Source: Nitrospinaceae bacterium
GTDB lineage: Bacteria; Nitrospinota; Nitrospinia; Nitrospinales; VA-1
Assembly: GCA_029937655.1 (NCBI GenBank)
Contig: JAPYPK010000025.1
Span: 1-17,626 of the forward strand
DNA: 17,626 nt
Direction: 5' to 3'
Shown: in pieces, positions 1 to 7,362 of the stretch
Numbering within the stretch: the stretch's first letter is position 1
How the letters are laid out: the number at the start of each line of letters is the position of its first letter
Position numbers and translations under genes: made by a program
Notes under the pieces: generated by a model
The model's database searches: none
What the model saw: only the letters and a program-made list of their open reading frames with translations
Told to the model about the DNA's origin: nothing

Positions 1-40
1 TGGTTATTATGTAAACTCTTTATGAGGATATTTTTAATAA

Positions 41-394
41 TCAACCGGCCAAAAGCTCTACTAAATGACTACATTCGTTTCTAACATTAATGGTTTCTTC
101 TTGCTCTTCGCTATCAAGGTCCCCGCCGGCTAACATCTCTTCGAGCAGTTCAATCGCGTCATTCAAACCACCAGCGGTTATGTCAAGTTCCGCTTCATTT
201 AACGAGTAGATAGAAGGGTTTTGACGTAGTTTGTTATAAACTTTCAAATACTTGTCTTTGTAATTTGATAGTTCTACTCTTTTTTTTGGTTTAACATCTC
301 CATTAAGCTCTTGATTTATATCTGATATGGAATCATTCAAAGCGATTTTAATAGTATCAATATCATTTTCCGTGATTGTGGCTAGGGATTTCAT
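41..394 (-). CDS. hypothetical small acidic protein, 117 aa
   Basis: I do not recognise this protein. It starts at ATG (394) with an AGGA-type ribosome binding site about ten bases upstream, and ends in TGA at 41-43. It has no signal peptide, membrane segment or cysteine-pair motif. It looks all-helical: a basic stretch near residues 35-57 (PKKR, YKDKYLKVYNKLR) is followed by an acidic C-terminal half rich in E, D and L (residues 66-115), which could form a helical hairpin. It lies downstream of the rpoD-tRNA unit on the same strand, separated by 174 bases that contain a good -10 box, so it is probably transcribed on its own. The length, start and RBS make it a believable gene. Its function is unknown. 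Confidence 0.6.
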   Translation of the reverse strand: MKSLATITENDIDTIKIALNDSISDINQELNGDVKPKKRVELSNYKDKYLKVYNKLRQNPSIYSLNEAELDITAGGLNDAIELLEEMLAGGDLDSEEQEETINVRNECSHLVELLAG

Positions 395-470
395 TCGTGA
401 CTTTCCTGATAAACTAAGGGTTTGATTGTCAGTGAAAACTCATACTACTAGAAACATAATATTGCTATGC

Positions 471-476
471 ATTATA
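471..476 (-). promoter_or_regulatory. possible -10 box for the 117-aa gene
   Basis: The minus strand reads TATAAT here, a perfect sigma-70 -10 hexamer about 75 bases upstream of the start at 394. The hexamer 17 bases further upstream (TATCTT) does not resemble TTGACA, so the assignment rests on the -10 box and its position in the gap between the tRNA and the small gene. Confidence 0.35.
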
Positions 477-568
477 AAATATTGACAGAGAGAAAGATAA
501 TATTTTTGGACCTTGCCTTAATAGCATCGTGAAAATTCTTCTCGCTGATTTGTAAGCCTCTTGATTTT

Positions 569-645
569 TGGTGGGCCCAGGAGGACTTGAACCTCCGACC
601 GCCCGGTTATGAGCCGGGAGCTCTAGCCAACTGAGCTATAGGCCC
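569..645 (-). tRNA. tRNA with CAU anticodon, probably tRNA-Ile2 (AUA-decoding)
   Basis: The 77-base gene folds into a complete cloverleaf: acceptor stem GGGCCTA/TGGGCCC (one T-G pair), D stem GCTC/GAGC, anticodon stem CCCGG/CCGGG with loop CTCATAA, T stem GGAGG/CCTCC with loop TTCAAGT, discriminator A and an encoded CCA. The anticodon is CAU, which alone could mean Met or Ile2. Base pairs C4-G69 and C5-G68 are present; these are known recognition features for TilS, which turns C34 into lysidine to read AUA. The GGGCCTATAGCTCAG 5' end is also typical of isoleucine tRNAs, and no initiator features are seen. From memory, E. coli ileX also lies close to rpoD, which agrees. The gene begins seven bases after the rpoD stop codon. 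Elongator tRNA-Met is the alternative. Confidence 0.93.
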
Positions 646-652
646 AAGACTC

Positions 653-2416
653 TCAATTTTCAACAAAGCTACGTAGCTTTTTGCTTCGACTGGGATGCCT
701 TAATTTACGGAGGGCTTTGGCTTCTATTTGACGGATTCTTTCGCGAGTAACAGAAAAATCTTGACCAACCTCTTCCAATGTGTGTTCGGAATCAAGCCCG
801 ATTCCGAATCGTTTTCGAAGAACCTTTTCCTCCCTTGTAGCAAGCGTTGAAAGTACTTTTAATGTCTGATCTTTAAGGTTCTTTTTGACCACTGAGTCAA
901 TGGGTGAAAGAACTTTTTTGTCTTCAATAAAATCACCAAGGTGACTATTTTCTTCCTCGCCGATAGGTGTTTCTAGTGAAATAGGTTCTTTGGCAATCTT
1001 TAAAACCTTGCGGACTTTATCTATAGGTAGCATCATTTTTTTTGCGATTTCTTCAGGAGTGGGTTCGCGCCCGAGTTCTTGAACTAGGTGTCGAGAAACT
1101 CGGATGAGTTTATTGATGGTTTCGATCATGTGGACTGGGATTCTTATGGTCCTCGCCTGATCCGCAATAGCCCGGGTTATGGCTTGTCTTATCCACCAAG
1201 TAGCATAGGTGCTAAACTTATATCCTCGTTGGTACTCAAATTTATCTACAGCTTTCATAAGACCTATGTTTCCTTCCTGGATAAGGTCAAGAAACTGTAA
1301 TCCGCGGTTGGTGTATTTTTTAGCTATACTGACAACTAATCGGAGATTAGCTTCTGCTAACTCTCGTTTCGCATTTTTTTCTTTAATTCGACCACGTGCG
1401 ATTGTGCGGACTGTTGCGATAAGGACGTCCTTTTGTGTTTCTATTCCTAGTTCGATTTTCTTTATTTTTCTACGCCCGGGCTGGACTAGCTGTAATTGGT
1501 TTTCGTACTTTTTCTTTGTCAAGGTTGCTCCACGTGGTAGTTTTACGCTTTTTTTCGTTTTCCAACCGCCAGCGTGTTTCTTAATACTCGCTAATGTCGT
1601 TCCCCACTCTCGTTCGAAATCGCGCTCCAGTTTCCCTGCTAGTCGTATTTCAGCCGCAATCGCGTATATTTTTTCAATTATATTGTCCATTATATCAGGG
1701 CTTAATTTCATGCTGCGTAGAGATTCCTGTAGAATACTGATTTGACTCACTACTTCTTTTTCGTATTTTTCTCTGGTCTTATCTTTTAACTTGGGCGTGA
1801 TTTTACTTCGAATCGTTTTTAATTTGTTTCCGTCGGCCTTAAAAATTTTAATTCTTTTGAAAAATTTTTTAGTTTCTTGACTCTCTATTTCTATTTTTTT
1901 CTCTTCTGGTTCGGCTATTAGAACTACGTCAAAGAGACTGACTTCGCCTTGCTTTATTTGTTCGCCTTGCTGCATTATTTCTTTGAGTGTGATAGGGCAA
2001 TTGGCGACCGATGCAATAACTTCGTTTTGTCCGGCCTCAATTTTTTTTGCTATGGTTACCTCTCCTTCACGTGTAAGCAAAGAAATAGTTCCCATCTCTC
2101 TCAGGTACATACGAACTGGGTCCTCAATAGAGACGTTTTCACTTTTGTTGGCGGTGGCATTGTCAGAGAGCGTGGATTGTTTCTCCCCAGAAATATTGTT
2201 TTCAGAGATGAGCTTTTTTCCTGCCGAGTCAGAATCTACAACATGAATATCGTTTTCTCCAAATATATTCATCAATCCATCAATTTGATCCGGAGCGATA
2301 AAATTAGAAGGTAAAGCATTGTTTACTTCCTCATAAGTTATGTAACCTTTTTCTTTACCTTGTAAAACCAATCGACCTATTTCATTCGATTGGCTGAATT
2401 CTCCCAGGTTTGACAT
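653..2416 (-). CDS. rpoD: RNA polymerase sigma factor RpoD (group 1, sigma-70)
   Basis: Primary sigma factor, 587 aa, directing RNA polymerase to housekeeping promoters. Domains in order: a region 1.1-like helical segment (about 8-60), a polar linker, region 1.2 (DPVRMYLREMG, about 99-109), a long basic non-conserved region (about 130-345), region 2 (about 350-432) with RELAEANLRLVVSIAKKY, the core-binding DLIQEGNIGLM and the -10-reading YATWWIRQAITRAIADQ, region 3 (about 433-510), and region 4 (about 515-587) with the helix-turn-helix TLEEVGQDFSVTRERIRQIE that reads the -35 box. The ATG start is supported by GGAGAGG at 2425-2431, eight bases upstream. It is the last protein gene of yqeY-dnaG-rpoD and lies 73 bases from dnaG. 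Region 4 has ATREEKVL where many relatives have TPREEKVL. Identity is certain. Confidence 0.98.
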   Translation of the reverse strand: MSNLGEFSQSNEIGRLVLQGKEKGYITYEEVNNALPSNFIAPDQIDGLMNIFGENDIHVVDSDSAGKKLISENNISGEKQSTLSDNATANKSENVSIEDPVRMYLREMGTISLLTREGEVTIAKKIEAGQNEVIASVANCPITLKEIMQQGEQIKQGEVSLFDVVLIAEPEEKKIEIESQETKKFFKRIKIFKADGNKLKTIRSKITPKLKDKTREKYEKEVVSQISILQESLRSMKLSPDIMDNIIEKIYAIAAEIRLAGKLERDFEREWGTTLASIKKHAGGWKTKKSVKLPRGATLTKKKYENQLQLVQPGRRKIKKIELGIETQKDVLIATVRTIARGRIKEKNAKRELAEANLRLVVSIAKKYTNRGLQFLDLIQEGNIGLMKAVDKFEYQRGYKFSTYATWWIRQAITRAIADQARTIRIPVHMIETINKLIRVSRHLVQELGREPTPEEIAKKMMLPIDKVRKVLKIAKEPISLETPIGEEENSHLGDFIEDKKVLSPIDSVVKKNLKDQTLKVLSTLATREEKVLRKRFGIGLDSEHTLEEVGQDFSVTRERIRQIEAKALRKLRHPSRSKKLRSFVEN

Positions 2417-2489
2417 TGATTAAACCTCTCCGATAGATGTGAAAAATTTAATGTGACTTGCTTAAAACTATTCAGGCTTGATATTTGAC

Positions 2490-4265
2490 TCAATGTTGGT
2501 TCATGCGTAACTCCTCCAACTTATTTTGGATTTTTTGAGAACGCTCTGACTCTCCAGCGACCAATGCTGCATTTCGCTGTATTTTAAGTTCTTCAACTTG
2601 TTGAGCGTGTGCCTTTTTGTTTATCGCGTTTATGCAGTCACGTACAGTTTGTTTTGGGTTGTCGAACGGTATTGAGGTCACGCCTATCTCACTCAATAAA
2701 TTTCTTATGTTTGGTTCATCTATTTGATTCATTATGAAGTCTACTTTTAACTCACAACCTTCGGCTAGTAATCGATAGCAAGACCCAACTATTAGACGGA
2801 GGTCAGGATCTATGAAATCCTCAATCTTCACTTTTTCTTTTATTTTTAGTGCCAACTCCTTATCGGAAAACATCAAGCGAACTAGATAGAGCTCTACATT
2901 TTTCTTGTTCTGATGCCCATCTTTTTGGAGAGGATCGCTGACAATTGTTTTGTCTTGTTTAATGGCATTTTTTAATTCATTTAAAAGGGCCTGATCTTCT
3001 ACCTTTGCTCGTTCTGTCAGAATACTTATCCATTCGGTTCGCTCTATTGTGTTTTTAACGTTCATTAGAATAGGTAGCACTTGATTTACCACCGCTACTT
3101 TTCCCATTGGGGTCGTCAGGTCTCCATCTGCGATGATATCATCAATAAAAGTTTCAACAAAGGGCTTAGCATTTTTCAATTTCTCAAGAAATTTTTCTGG
3201 TCCAAATTGATAGATAAACGAATCAGGGTCGTGTCCAGAAGGAAGCGAGAGAACATCGACGCTCATGCCTTGCTTCAGGAGAACTTCAAATCCCTTTTTT
3301 GTTGCTGCTTGACCAGCAGAATCGCTATCAAAAATTAAAGTGGCTCGTTTTGTATGATTCTTGAGCAAATTTGCTTGTTCTAGGGTTAAAGCGGTCCCAC
3401 AAGTAGCGACGGTATTTCTGATGCCATTCTGATGGGCACGCATCTGATCAAAGTAACCCTCTACTATAAGTGCTTTATTTTGCTTCCTGATGGCTTCTTT
3501 TGCTCGGTTGAATCCAAACAAGTGTCTTCCTTTGATATACAAAGGAGTTTCCGGGGAATTAAGGTACTTCGGCTCACTTTCACCAATAACTCGTCCAGCG
3601 AAAGCTATCAGGTTACCATGAATATCCTGTAGAGGGAATATTATTCTCCCTCGAAATCGGTCATAAAAATTATTTTTGCCTGCCCCCTCTTTTTGTTTAA
3701 TGAGACCTGCACGTGACAGATCATTTTTGGAGAACTTCTCCTGATTTTGTAGTTGGTGTAGAGTATCCGTCCATCCAGAAGTAGCCCAGCCAATACTATA
3801 GTCAGCGAGTAGTTTTTTGTCGTTTAACCCTCTGGAATTTAGATATTCCCTTGCTTGTTCACCACCCTTACTCATGAGTGAGAGAATGAAATAGCTCTGT
3901 GCTTTTTGGTTAATATTTAGGAGTACATCTCGTTCATTCGATTTGGCATTAGTTTGACCTGGTTTGAAAGCAGGTAACGTAACCCCGCATTTTGCGGCAA
4001 GTGTTTTGATTGCATCTAGAAATGACAGATCCTCCATTTCCATAATAAATTTAAAAATATTTCCTCCTGCGCCGCAACCAAAGCAGTGATAAATTTGTTT
4101 TTCAGGGCTTACCACAAATGACGGCGTTTTTTCAGAGTGAAACGGGCAAAGTCCCTTGTAGTTTTGTCCACTCTTTTTTAGAAGGATATTTGCCGAAATG
4201 GTATCCAGAATATCATTTCGAGAGCGTATTTCTTCTATTAAATGATCAGGAATGTGATGGTTCAA
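2490..4265 (-). CDS. dnaG: DNA primase DnaG
   Basis: Replicative primase, 591 aa, which makes RNA primers at the replication fork. The N-terminal CHC2 zinc-binding domain has C40, H43, C61 and C64 (CPFH ... CFGCGAGGN). The catalytic core contains the basic YDRFRGRIIFPL segment (201-212) and the TOPRIM fold with E269 (LIVEGYFDQ), D313 and D315 (IFDSDSAGQ) and DPDSF (346-350). The C-terminal part (about 440-591) fits the helicase-binding domain, which is poorly conserved. The only plausible start is TTG at 4265: no ATG or GTG lies between it and the upstream in-frame TAA, and the protein would otherwise lose its conserved IPDHLIEEIRSRNDI opening. No clear Shine-Dalgarno sequence precedes it. 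It lies between yqeY (104-base gap) and rpoD (73-base gap). Confidence 0.97.
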   Translation of the reverse strand: MNHHIPDHLIEEIRSRNDILDTISANILLKKSGQNYKGLCPFHSEKTPSFVVSPEKQIYHCFGCGAGGNIFKFIMEMEDLSFLDAIKTLAAKCGVTLPAFKPGQTNAKSNERDVLLNINQKAQSYFILSLMSKGGEQAREYLNSRGLNDKKLLADYSIGWATSGWTDTLHQLQNQEKFSKNDLSRAGLIKQKEGAGKNNFYDRFRGRIIFPLQDIHGNLIAFAGRVIGESEPKYLNSPETPLYIKGRHLFGFNRAKEAIRKQNKALIVEGYFDQMRAHQNGIRNTVATCGTALTLEQANLLKNHTKRATLIFDSDSAGQAATKKGFEVLLKQGMSVDVLSLPSGHDPDSFIYQFGPEKFLEKLKNAKPFVETFIDDIIADGDLTTPMGKVAVVNQVLPILMNVKNTIERTEWISILTERAKVEDQALLNELKNAIKQDKTIVSDPLQKDGHQNKKNVELYLVRLMFSDKELALKIKEKVKIEDFIDPDLRLIVGSCYRLLAEGCELKVDFIMNQIDEPNIRNLLSEIGVTSIPFDNPKQTVRDCINAINKKAHAQQVEELKIQRNAALVAGESERSQKIQNKLEELRMNQH

Positions 4266-4369
4266 GGAGATTTTTACTAATATTTAGTTAGATTTGCAGA
4301 GTAAACTTCCTATAGTCATAACCCAAAAGAACATTGAGTATTTAACTGTTTGCTAGTGGGTATAGTAGA

Positions 4370-4816
4370 TCATTGTTTCAGACACTCGGCAACCAAGTTT
4401 CTTATTTGACCATTGTCCGCACGTCCTTTGAACTCAGGAATAACGATTTTCATTATTCTGCCAAGGTCCTTAATGTCAACGATTTTAAGGTCTAGAATAA
4501 CTTTTTGAATCCGATCTTTCAACTCCTGCTCAGAGACTTGCTCAGGTAAATACTCCTGAAGAATTGCCATCTCTTGATTTTCCTTCTCGCTGAGATCACT
4601 GCGCCCCCCCTCATCAAACATGGTCGCAGCCTCTTTCCTTTTCTTAATTTGAGTAGAAACTAGAGATATTATTTCGTCGTTATCAAGCTTTCGGCGGAGG
4701 TCAATTTCCCGGTTTTTGATCTCAGAAATAAGGCCACGGATGGTGTTCAGTTTGAGAGAGTTTCTCGCTTTAAGTGCCTCCTTCATATCCAACAGGAGGT
4801 TTTCTTTTAGATCCAT
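4370..4816 (-). CDS. yqeY: GatB/YqeY domain protein
   Basis: A 148-residue YqeY-family protein, about the usual family length. The family shares its helical fold with the C-terminal tail of GatB, the subunit of the tRNA-dependent amidotransferase that contacts tRNA; the role of free YqeY is not settled. Family hallmarks are the opening LKENLLLDMKEALKARN, the motif LNTIRGLISEIKNREID, the middle block QIKKRKEAATMF, the central ILQEYLPEQ (about residues 86-94), and a C-terminal DLGRIMKIV / FKGRADNGQI segment. It is the first gene of the yqeY-dnaG-rpoD operon, as in many deltaproteobacteria, and follows a consensus promoter with a leader of about 22 bases. Its Shine-Dalgarno match is weak. The Gly-Gly at DEGGRSD is encoded by a run of seven G (C on the plus strand, 4604-4610). 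Confidence 0.95.
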   Translation of the reverse strand: MDLKENLLLDMKEALKARNSLKLNTIRGLISEIKNREIDLRRKLDNDEIISLVSTQIKKRKEAATMFDEGGRSDLSEKENQEMAILQEYLPEQVSEQELKDRIQKVILDLKIVDIKDLGRIMKIVIPEFKGRADNGQIRNLVAECLKQ

Positions 4817-4845
4817 AATGAAAATAGCCCACCAGTCAAAATAAG

Positions 4846-4874
4846 AATATAGGGACTGTATCGTGTTTTGTCAA
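4846..4874 (-). promoter_or_regulatory. sigma-70 promoter of the yqeY-dnaG-rpoD operon
   Basis: On the minus strand, TTGACA (4869-4874) is followed by a 17-base spacer and TATATT (4846-4851). The -35 box is perfect, the -10 box matches five of six positions and the spacing is ideal. Transcription would start near 4839, about 22 bases before the yqeY ATG at 4816. A run of seven C lies two bases upstream of the -35 box (plus strand 4876-4882), and AT-rich DNA lies further upstream (about 4920-4975). Confidence 0.8.
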
Positions 4875-5001
4875 TGGGGGGGCGATTTTTTAGGAGTTGA
4901 GGTGGTTATGAAGCCATTGCTTATAAAGGAATTATTTTGATAATTGAAAATTTTATGACATTTTATAATGATAATGAAAGAGGTGAGAAGGGGGTCCTGT
5001 G

Positions 5002-6183
5002 TTAGTAAATTAAGCATGCCTCGCGATGTGAAGAAAAACCCTTTATATCCTCTTCCCAGGTGGACTCTAGGTTGTTGATGGATAGTGTATCAGACTCTAT
5101 CGCTTCTCGTAGAGTTGGATTCCCATAAAGAAGATCAATAGCTAACCGATCGTTAACAAACTCATAAGCTTCTTTTCTCCATGAAAAATTATCCGGATAT
5201 AATTTCTTAATGGAAGAGAGCAAAGCTATACTTGTTACAAGTGGTTTGATCTTATTTCTTTCAGTTATGTGAAGTTGAACACCCCCGCATACTGTACCAT
5301 TCCATTTTTGAAATTGAGGTTTGAAATATTGAGGCCGGAAAAACAACCCCGGAAGATTTTCTTTATTGAGTGTTTTAGCTAAAGTTTCTGCATCAATGTA
5401 GGGTGCTCCAACTTGTTCAAAGGGAATAGTCGTTCCTCTTCCTTCTGATAGAAGAGTCCCTTCAATCAGACACATCCCGGGGTATACTGTAGCCGTCGAT
5501 AAGGTGGGCATATTGGGTGACGGTGAAACCCAAGGAAGACCGGTTTGATCATACCACATGGGCCGTTCCCAGCCTTCCATCGGAATTACCTTTAGATCGC
5601 ACTTGATACCAAAGTATTCATTGAACAATATTGCCAGTTCACCAATTGTCATTCCGTGGCGGTTGGGAATTGGATATTGTCCGACAAAAGACCAAAACTC
5701 TTTTTCAACAAGATTACCTTCAATGGTCACCCCATTAATCGGATTGGGGCGATCGCAGACAATCATCCTTGTATTTGACTCGACACATGTTTTCATGCAA
5801 TTTGCCAAAGTATAAATAAAAGTGTAGTAGCGTGAACCCACATCCTGAATGTCAAAAACTAAATTATCTATTCCGTTTAAAAGAGATGGGGAAGGAGTGA
5901 GCGAAGAAGCGTCAGTTCCATAAAGGCTTCTCACTAGGAGACCTGATAATGGTTCGGTTTCATCGGTGACGAGTGCCATGTCCTGATCGACCCCATAGAC
6001 ACCATGTTCAGGTGCTAATATTGTTTTTAGTTTGAATGATTTATTGTTATGAAACTTGCCGATTGAGGATTGCCCATCACTGGTCAGACTTGTTTGATTT
6101 ACTACAAGGCCTAATGTGTTTCCGCAGAGATACTCATTAGGGTTGGCTAGTAGTTTTTCAAGACCGAGAGTGACTTGTTTCAT
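5002..6183 (-). CDS. DUF1343 / NamZ-type exo-beta-N-acetylmuramidase
   Basis: A 393-aa member of the DUF1343 family (glycoside hydrolase family GH171), whose characterised members (NamZ, B. subtilis YbbC) release N-acetylmuramic acid from the non-reducing end of peptidoglycan fragments. Family motifs appear in order: LGLVVNQTS (24-32), APEHGVYG (57-64), LYGT (87-90), VFDIQDVGSRYYTFIYTL (109-126), DRPNPING (144-151), PNRHGMTIGELA (173-184), SPNMPTL (222-228), EGTLLSEGRGTT (241-252) and PFEQVGAPYID (254-264). The length fits a full-length enzyme without an export signal, so it is probably cytosolic and would act on imported muropeptide sugars. The ATG start at 6183 matches the usual NamZ opening. 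It has 182-185 bases of free DNA on each side and is probably transcribed alone. The family call is firm; the exact substrate is inferred. Confidence 0.9.
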   Translation of the reverse strand: MKQVTLGLEKLLANPNEYLCGNTLGLVVNQTSLTSDGQSSIGKFHNNKSFKLKTILAPEHGVYGVDQDMALVTDETEPLSGLLVRSLYGTDASSLTPSPSLLNGIDNLVFDIQDVGSRYYTFIYTLANCMKTCVESNTRMIVCDRPNPINGVTIEGNLVEKEFWSFVGQYPIPNRHGMTIGELAILFNEYFGIKCDLKVIPMEGWERPMWYDQTGLPWVSPSPNMPTLSTATVYPGMCLIEGTLLSEGRGTTIPFEQVGAPYIDAETLAKTLNKENLPGLFFRPQYFKPQFQKWNGTVCGGVQLHITERNKIKPLVTSIALLSSIKKLYPDNFSWRKEAYEFVNDRLAIDLLYGNPTLREAIESDTLSINNLESTWEEDIKGFSSHREACLIY

Positions 6184-6331
6184 TTAGTTGAACCCCGCTT
6201 GGTTGAATTTATCTTTCACTTATTGTCTACGTTGCTACTGGATGTAAACTGAAAGAGAAAAGATCCTACTGCCCTCAAAAATTTTATTTAGAGGGAAAAA
6301 ATTATTAAGGCCTCAACTCTGTGCTGACGAG

Positions 6332-6364
6332 TCCCTTGTGAGAACGGAGGTTCCTCGTGAGGGA
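6332..6364 (-). repeat. imperfect inverted repeat just after the SprT-like gene
   Basis: On the minus strand, TCCCT pairs with AGGGA, then after a 3x3 internal loop GAG-AAC pairs with GTT-CTC (one bulged G), closed by a CTCC loop, giving about 11 base pairs. It begins one base after the stop codon of the SprT-like gene, where a transcription end would be expected. No T-run follows directly, so it is not a standard intrinsic terminator. It may protect the 3' end or be accidental. Confidence 0.35.
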
Positions 6365-6365
6365 A

Positions 6366-7181
6366 TTATCCGGTTAATCTTATGATTTTTATGGCTTTGG
6401 TTTGTTCGACAGGAGCATTCTTTTTGCTGGCAACTCCCATGAGTTTTTTCCAATTTTCTTTTTCCCAGGAGCGGGCTTCACCGTAAAAACGATATTCTCT
6501 TTCTTTTTTCTTGAATTGTGGATGATGAGCTATCCACATGCCTCTTTCTCTTTTTATCGGGGCCCATTGGTGGCACATTTCGTGGTATACGGTCAACTCC
6601 AGAACTGACAGAGGAACAAAATCCTGTTGCAAGCGGGGATGAATTCGAATGAGTCTTTTCTCTGGGTCGTAGGAACCAAACCTGAAAGAGGTGAGATTTT
6701 TTTTGTTCACCTTTTTTCCCCATTCGATATTTGCTTTGATTTTTGATCCAAAATACTCAGCGTTAAGTTTGTCGAATCTCTCTTTCAAGTTTACCTTGTA
6801 ATCGTTCGTAAGGCCTAGAGCTGAGGGGTGTTTGTTTTTCAGTTTTCCCTTACTTAAAAGAGATAAAACTGCTTTCCTTGAACTTGCCGGCAAGTTATTT
6901 TTAGACAGAAGCTTCGTGAGTAATGTTTTTTCTAAAGCAGAGATAACGTTCTTTGGAGAAGTATCAAAACAATCAAAGTAATTTTCATTAAACACCTCTA
7001 CATTGACCACAGCCTCTTGAAGGTCGATTTTTATCTGCCCCATGAAATCAAACCCATCCTTACGGCATCTAAAAATCCTTGAATAAACCCGTATGTTTTT
7101 TCTGTTTCCCCGAGAGGGGCCAAATATTATGCTGCCTGATCTTGGAGCGTTTTCGGAAGTAATGGCGGGAGGTTTTTTCAT
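6366..7181 (-). CDS. SprT-like zinc metalloprotein with extended N-terminus
   Basis: A 271-aa protein whose C-terminal half is a SprT-like domain: a start block FDKLNAEYFGSKIKANIEWG, a strand RFGSYDPEKRLIRIHPRL, then the zinc-binding helix ELTVYHEMCHQW containing HExxH and a downstream HHPQFKK that supplies the third ligand. This matches the fold of SprT and the DNA-protein-crosslink protease Spartan. The N-terminal 140 residues are basic and unassigned. Unlike E. coli SprT it has no C-terminal zinc ribbon. The ATG at 7181 is chosen because GAGAGG lies nine bases upstream; a TTG at 7208 would add nine residues but has no such site. There is no signal peptide, so it should be cytosolic. It stands alone between an upstream divergent gene and a downstream NamZ gene. 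The peptidase fold is likely; the substrate is unknown. Confidence 0.85.
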   Translation of the reverse strand: MKKPPAITSENAPRSGSIIFGPSRGNRKNIRVYSRIFRCRKDGFDFMGQIKIDLQEAVVNVEVFNENYFDCFDTSPKNVISALEKTLLTKLLSKNNLPASSRKAVLSLLSKGKLKNKHPSALGLTNDYKVNLKERFDKLNAEYFGSKIKANIEWGKKVNKKNLTSFRFGSYDPEKRLIRIHPRLQQDFVPLSVLELTVYHEMCHQWAPIKRERGMWIAHHPQFKKKEREYRFYGEARSWEKENWKKLMGVASKKNAPVEQTKAIKIIRLTG

Positions 7182-7362
7182 GCAAGGTGACCTCTCTATA
7201 GAAAACAATATCTTGATTTGTAACTTCCAGAAAATATTACTTTAACCAAGGTGCGGTGTCTATAAGTAAAGTTCTTATGATTTGGAGTTTAGAGTAAGCT
7301 TGTAATGCAGTTTGCTTTCTGTACCGCTTTACAACTATTTAGATTTATTTTAAGCTGAAATT

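Noticed and set aside
395..568. possible phage or island attachment site next to the tRNA 3' end
   Set aside because: No integrase and no repeat of the tRNA 3' end was seen in the downstream sequence, and the neighbouring genes show no sign of transfer.
1209..1745. 178-codon open frame on the plus strand opposite rpoD
   Set aside because: It lies entirely antisense to conserved and basic parts of rpoD, has no RBS or family resemblance, and is explained by the codon composition of rpoD.
4266..4369. internal promoter in front of dnaG
   Set aside because: The best match (TTGGGT-N17-TACTCT) is too weak; the gap holds no other clear signal and the genes can be served by the promoter upstream of yqeY.
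6478..6723. 81-codon minus-strand frame inside the SprT-like gene
   Set aside because: It overlaps the HExxH-encoding region in another frame; the SprT-like frame has a recognised domain, RBS and full length, so this is a shadow.
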